A stretch of 64,000 nt of DNA from DAOMNN01 sp035443825 (GTDB lineage Bacteria > Pseudomonadota > Gammaproteobacteria > Burkholderiales > Rhodocyclaceae), in contig DAOMNN010000007.1 in NCBI GenBank assembly GCA_035443825.1, positions 1-64,000 of the forward strand, in the 5' to 3' direction. Made by a program: the position numbers and the translations under genes. Under the pieces are notes generated by a model, which saw only the letters and a list, made by a program, of their open reading frames with translations, was not told the DNA's origin and did not search any database. Below are positions 61,114 through 64,000 of the stretch, piece by piece. How positions within the stretch are numbered: position 1 is the stretch's first letter; each line of letters opens with the position of its first letter.

Positions 61114-64000
61114 TCACTGCAGCCGGGCACGCTGTCCGGCCTGGATGACCTTGAGCAGCTCGGTCTTGAGGCGGTCCAGGTAGGCGTCGACCTCTTCTTC
61201 GGTTTCGAGATAGGTCTTGCCCGTGAAGTCCGCGGGGCGCACCACCTTGCTCGGCTTGGGCGGCACGACGGCGGGACCGGTCTTGACGGGTGTGGCGCCG
61301 TCCGTGCGCTCGCCTGCCGCACCGGTGTTGGTCTTGGGAACGGCCGCTTCGATCATGACCATGGCGGCATCGAGTGCGTCGCCGGCCTGATCCTGGCAGT
61401 AGAAGATCATCGGAATGCTGGCCAGCCCCGCAACCTTGGTCTTGAGCCCCTGGAGCTTGAGCAGCGCCCGGTTGCGCAGGTCCGCGTCGGCGTGGATCGC
61501 GTCGAGCGCCCGAGCGACTTCGACGATCTTGTGGTCGATGGACAACAGGGCGTGCTCACGTCTGGCTTGGGCGAGCGATTCGTTAACCACATCGACTGCA
61601 GCGATGAGCGGCTCGATCTGGCTGACCGCAGTCCACGGTGCCGGGTTGTCGCGAATGCCCTCCAGGCTGGCAAGCGCTGCCATGGCCCTTGAATCCTTGT
61701 CCAGCGCATCGCGATTGTCGGCAAAACGGTCAAGCGCGTCGAGCAGCCGCCTCCAGGTCGGGACCTGCGTCTTGTAGAAGCTGCTGACGTCGTGAATGTC
61801 CTCGGAAAGATCCAGCCAGTCGTCCTTGGCTCTGACCAGCGCGTCGACGAACTCGAAGCTGTCTGCGACGGCCAGTTGCTTGCCGATGCGGGAGAGCGCA
61901 TCGTCGATGACGGACTTGCCGGGATGGTACGGGGTGGCGGCGACGTGGGCATAAGCCTTGAGTTCGACCTGCCAGGCCACGAGGTTTTCCCGGGTGGTGG
62001 CAACCAGGCCATCCTCATCTGCCGGCGGCAGCCTGGAGAAGAGATCGCGGTGCAACTCGCAGGCACGCTTGAGGGTCGCGGCGTCGGCCACCTTGCGCTT
62101 GAGGATGGACACCTGCTTGAAGCGCACCGACTTGGTGAGGGGCTCGATGGCGGCGCGGGGGTCGAGGTCGGCGCTGTCCATGACCAGCTTGATCTCGCCC
62201 GCCATGAAGAGGCGTGCGACCAGCAGCACGACTTCCCACTCCGGCTTCCAGCCCCAGGGGATGCCGCTGAAGCGGGCGACGACTTCATCGAGCATCACCC
62301 GACTGGTGCTGGCCTTGAGCTGGAGGTATTCGCGCAGTTCGGCCAGTGCGAGCGGATTGCCCTCTTCGCCGCCGAGGGCGAGCTTGCGCTGACTGACGTC
62401 GTCGGCAAGCAACACGGCCTTGATCTCGGCGGTGGGCTCGGAATTGCGGTGCTTGAGGTAGCCGAGCTTGGTGTAGGTGTTGGTGATGAGATAGTTGCCC
62501 AGCTCGTCGAGCAGGCTGGCGGGATTGCCGGCCTTGAGCGCGATGCGCTGGCCCATGGCGTAGAAGTCGCCCTGCAGCAGCATGTTGGCGATCTGGTCAC
62601 GCAAGCGGGCGCGGCGCTCGCGGTTTTCGTCCTTGCGATTGAGCAGGATGGTGCGCAGCGACGGGGTGGCGTTGCTGGCCTTGGGGCTGTCGATGTACTT
62701 CTCGATCTGCCGGTAGAGGGTGAGCTCGATGTCGAAACGGCTGCCCTCGGCCAGCCTGATCAGCGCCCGCCCGTGGCCCTCGCTGCTGCGCAACACCGCG
62801 CGGGCGTCGTTCATCGCCTCCCAATCGTCACCCAGCGGGGAGATGATCTCGACGGTGAGCTCGTGGCTCGCGTTCTTGAAGGGTACACCGTCAAGCAGGC
62901 GGTTGATGTCGTAGTCGCCCCTGGTGTCGCGGTGGCGAATCCGGGCGGCGCCCTGCAGCAGGTCGTCGAACAGCAGTTCGCACAGAAGCCGGGCCTTTTC
63001 TGCCGAGGGCACTTCGACGTTCGCGATCTCGCGGGCGATGTCGCGCTCTTCGTTGGTGAGGAAGAACCACAGATCGCCGTTGCGGCTGACCAGGCGCTGT
63101 TGTTCCAGGCGGGCGAGGCTCTCCTGGATCTGGCGCTTGAGGGCGAGCTTGTCCGCGTCGACCCGATCCACGCACAGCGTGGCAAGGTTGTCGACGTTGG
63201 GTTTGACGATATCGCCGATATAACGAATGAGGAAGAGCGACTTCAGAAGCAGCACATCGAAGGCTTCGAGCGCGCCGTTCTGCGGCGCTTCGTCGATGGA
63301 GCGCTTGGCGACGGTATCGATGAAGCTCTCGATGGAGGGGTAGAAGTCGTAGAGCGGAATGAGCAGGCCGACTTCGCGATCCTTGTTGCGCTTGGCAGCG
63401 GACTGGAAGGCGTCGAGCAGGGAGCGCTCGCCGCGCGACAGGTGCTGACCGGTGGCGCCGACCTTGCGGATCGACTCGAAGACCTTTTGCAGCAGGGTGA
63501 ACTGGTACGGGGCGTAAGGATAAACGCCGACAAACTCGGCCGCATCCTTGTAGCCACGCAGGTTTACGGAGTTATCGACGAAAGCGAGCTGGTTGTTGAT
63601 GATGTCGCCGGACTTCTCGAAGGTGTCGCGCAGCACCTGATGGGCGGGTTCGGTCTTCGCAAGGAGGCGCTCGCCAATGACTTCGTCGGTGTTGGAGCTA
63701 GCGAGCGACAGCCGGGTGTGAAAGCGCCCCTGAATCTTGGAAAAGTCCTGCGACTTGGCCTTGTTCGCTTCGCCCAGCGCGGCGTCGATGTCTTCCTGGC
63801 TGGTCACGATGACCCATGCCCGGCCCTGCGTGGCGGTGCCGAGCTGCTCGGTGATGGTCTGCAGGGCCAACATGAGATGCGTGTTGTCGCCGATGAACTG
63901 TCCAACCTCATCGACCAGGAAGATGATGCGGTGCCCGGCGGGCCGGGTGTCGAGGTACTCCCGTACCAGTCGGGCGAAGGATTCGATATTGATGCGGTAG
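61114..64000 (-). CDS. brxC: BREX protein BrxC (P-loop ATPase), 5' end beyond window
   Basis: The C-terminal 962 or so residues of BrxC; the reading frame is open to the right edge (…YRINIESFARLVREYLDTRPAGHR). Walker B IIFLVDEVGQFIG is visible near the edge; Walker A lies outside. Later parts include VYPYAPYQFTLLQKVFESIR and GATGQHLSRGERSLLDAFQSAAK, conserved in BrxC. The long C-terminus is helical. BrxC normally follows brxA and brxB, which must lie beyond 64,000 if present. It is a core gene of BREX. Confidence 0.93.
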   Translation of the reverse strand, partial: YRINIESFARLVREYLDTRPAGHRIIFLVDEVGQFIGDNTHLMLALQTITEQLGTATQGRAWVIVTSQEDIDAALGEANKAKSQDFSKIQGRFHTRLSLASSNTDEVIGERLLAKTEPAHQVLRDTFEKSGDIINNQLAFVDNSVNLRGYKDAAEFVGVYPYAPYQFTLLQKVFESIRKVGATGQHLSRGERSLLDAFQSAAKRNKDREVGLLIPLYDFYPSIESFIDTVAKRSIDEAPQNGALEAFDVLLLKSLFLIRYIGDIVKPNVDNLATLCVDRVDADKLALKRQIQESLARLEQQRLVSRNGDLWFFLTNEERDIAREIANVEVPSAEKARLLCELLFDDLLQGAARIRHRDTRGDYDINRLLDGVPFKNASHELTVEIISPLGDDWEAMNDARAVLRSSEGHGRALIRLAEGSRFDIELTLYRQIEKYIDSPKASNATPSLRTILLNRKDENRERRARLRDQIANMLLQGDFYAMGQRIALKAGNPASLLDELGNYLITNTYTKLGYLKHRNSEPTAEIKAVLLADDVSQRKLALGGEEGNPLALAELREYLQLKASTSRVMLDEVVARFSGIPWGWKPEWEVVLLVARLFMAGEIKLVMDSADLDPRAAIEPLTKSVRFKQVSILKRKVADAATLKRACELHRDLFSRLPPADEDGLVATTRENLVAWQVELKAYAHVAATPYHPGKSVIDDALSRIGKQLAVADSFEFVDALVRAKDDWLDLSEDIHDVSSFYKTQVPTWRRLLDALDRFADNRDALDKDSRAMAALASLEGIRDNPAPWTAVSQIEPLIAAVDVVNESLAQARREHALLSIDHKIVEVARALDAIHADADLRNRALLKLQGLKTKVAGLASIPMIFYCQDQAGDALDAAMVMIEAAVPKTNTGAAGERTDGATPVKTGPAVVPPKPSKVVRPADFTGKTYLETEEEVDAYLDRLKTELLKVIQAGQRARLQ

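Noticed and set aside
50977..64000. Possibility that the island is DISARM or type 2 (Pgl) BREX
   Set aside because: The gene set brxC-pglX-pglZ-brxL with a Lon-like BrxL and a 1173-residue PglX fits type 1 BREX; no DrmA/DrmB/DrmC, PglW kinase or BrxHI was found in the window.

Overview
The window looks like chromosomal DNA of a Rhodocyclales-type betaproteobacterium (the Azoarcus/Aromatoleum/Thauera neighbourhood). The call rests on gene content and on protein sequences typical of that group: a glyoxylate-shunt gene set, ActP with small DUF4212 partners, PEP-CTERM proteins with an exosortase-associated acyltransferase, a Gcr-type 'site-specific recombinase' membrane protein, and high GC. The genus is an inference; no search was run.

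Positions 1-28,500 are mostly core genome. They hold the 3' end of tmRNA, tRNA-Thr(CGT), a LysR regulator divergent from an L-2-haloacid dehalogenase, malate synthase G, an LrgA/LrgB pair, an EF-G-like GTPase, an acetate symporter (ActP) with a small partner, UspA, two unrelated NADP-isocitrate dehydrogenases in tandem, AceK, a di-haem cytochrome c, Nudix-dut-coaBC, radC, rpmB-rpmG, a cold-shock protein, clpS-clpA, an RraA-family protein, isocitrate lyase and an HDOD protein. AceA, GlcB, AceK, both isocitrate dehydrogenases, ActP and (further on) PrpE together describe growth on acetate, propionate and C2 acids, with carbon flow split at isocitrate.

Positions 28,500-38,000 are an envelope and PEP-CTERM region. 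Two secreted PEP-CTERM proteins each lie behind a recognisable sigma-54 (-24/-12) promoter. Nearby are two FtsX-type permeases with no ATPase, a PEP-CTERM/exosortase-associated acyltransferase and a VAO-family flavoprotein. No exosortase is present in the window. Positions 38,000-50,500 return to housekeeping genes: prpE, a REC plus degenerate-GGDEF protein, an AcuI-like reductase, a second HDOD protein, an MFS transporter with a coupled 43-residue membrane peptide, lemA with a GIDE/EF-hand membrane protein, uup and a gcr-like gene. Two short CTAG-bounded inverted-repeat elements (5562-5745 and 48308-48411) look like MITEs.

From tRNA-Arg(CCT) at 50,576-50,650 to the right edge lies a phage-defence island. 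It is a type-1-like BREX operon read on the minus strand: brxC (cut by the window edge), a TumE/TumA-like toxin-antitoxin pair, pglX, an AIG1/GIMAP-like GTPase, pglZ and brxL. brxA and brxB are not seen and would be expected beyond position 64,000. The GTPase and the toxin-antitoxin pair are not standard BREX parts. The central, specificity-bearing part of pglX is visibly AT-rich compared with its flanks, as if swapped in by recombination. This modified BREX locus is the best candidate here for an undescribed system.
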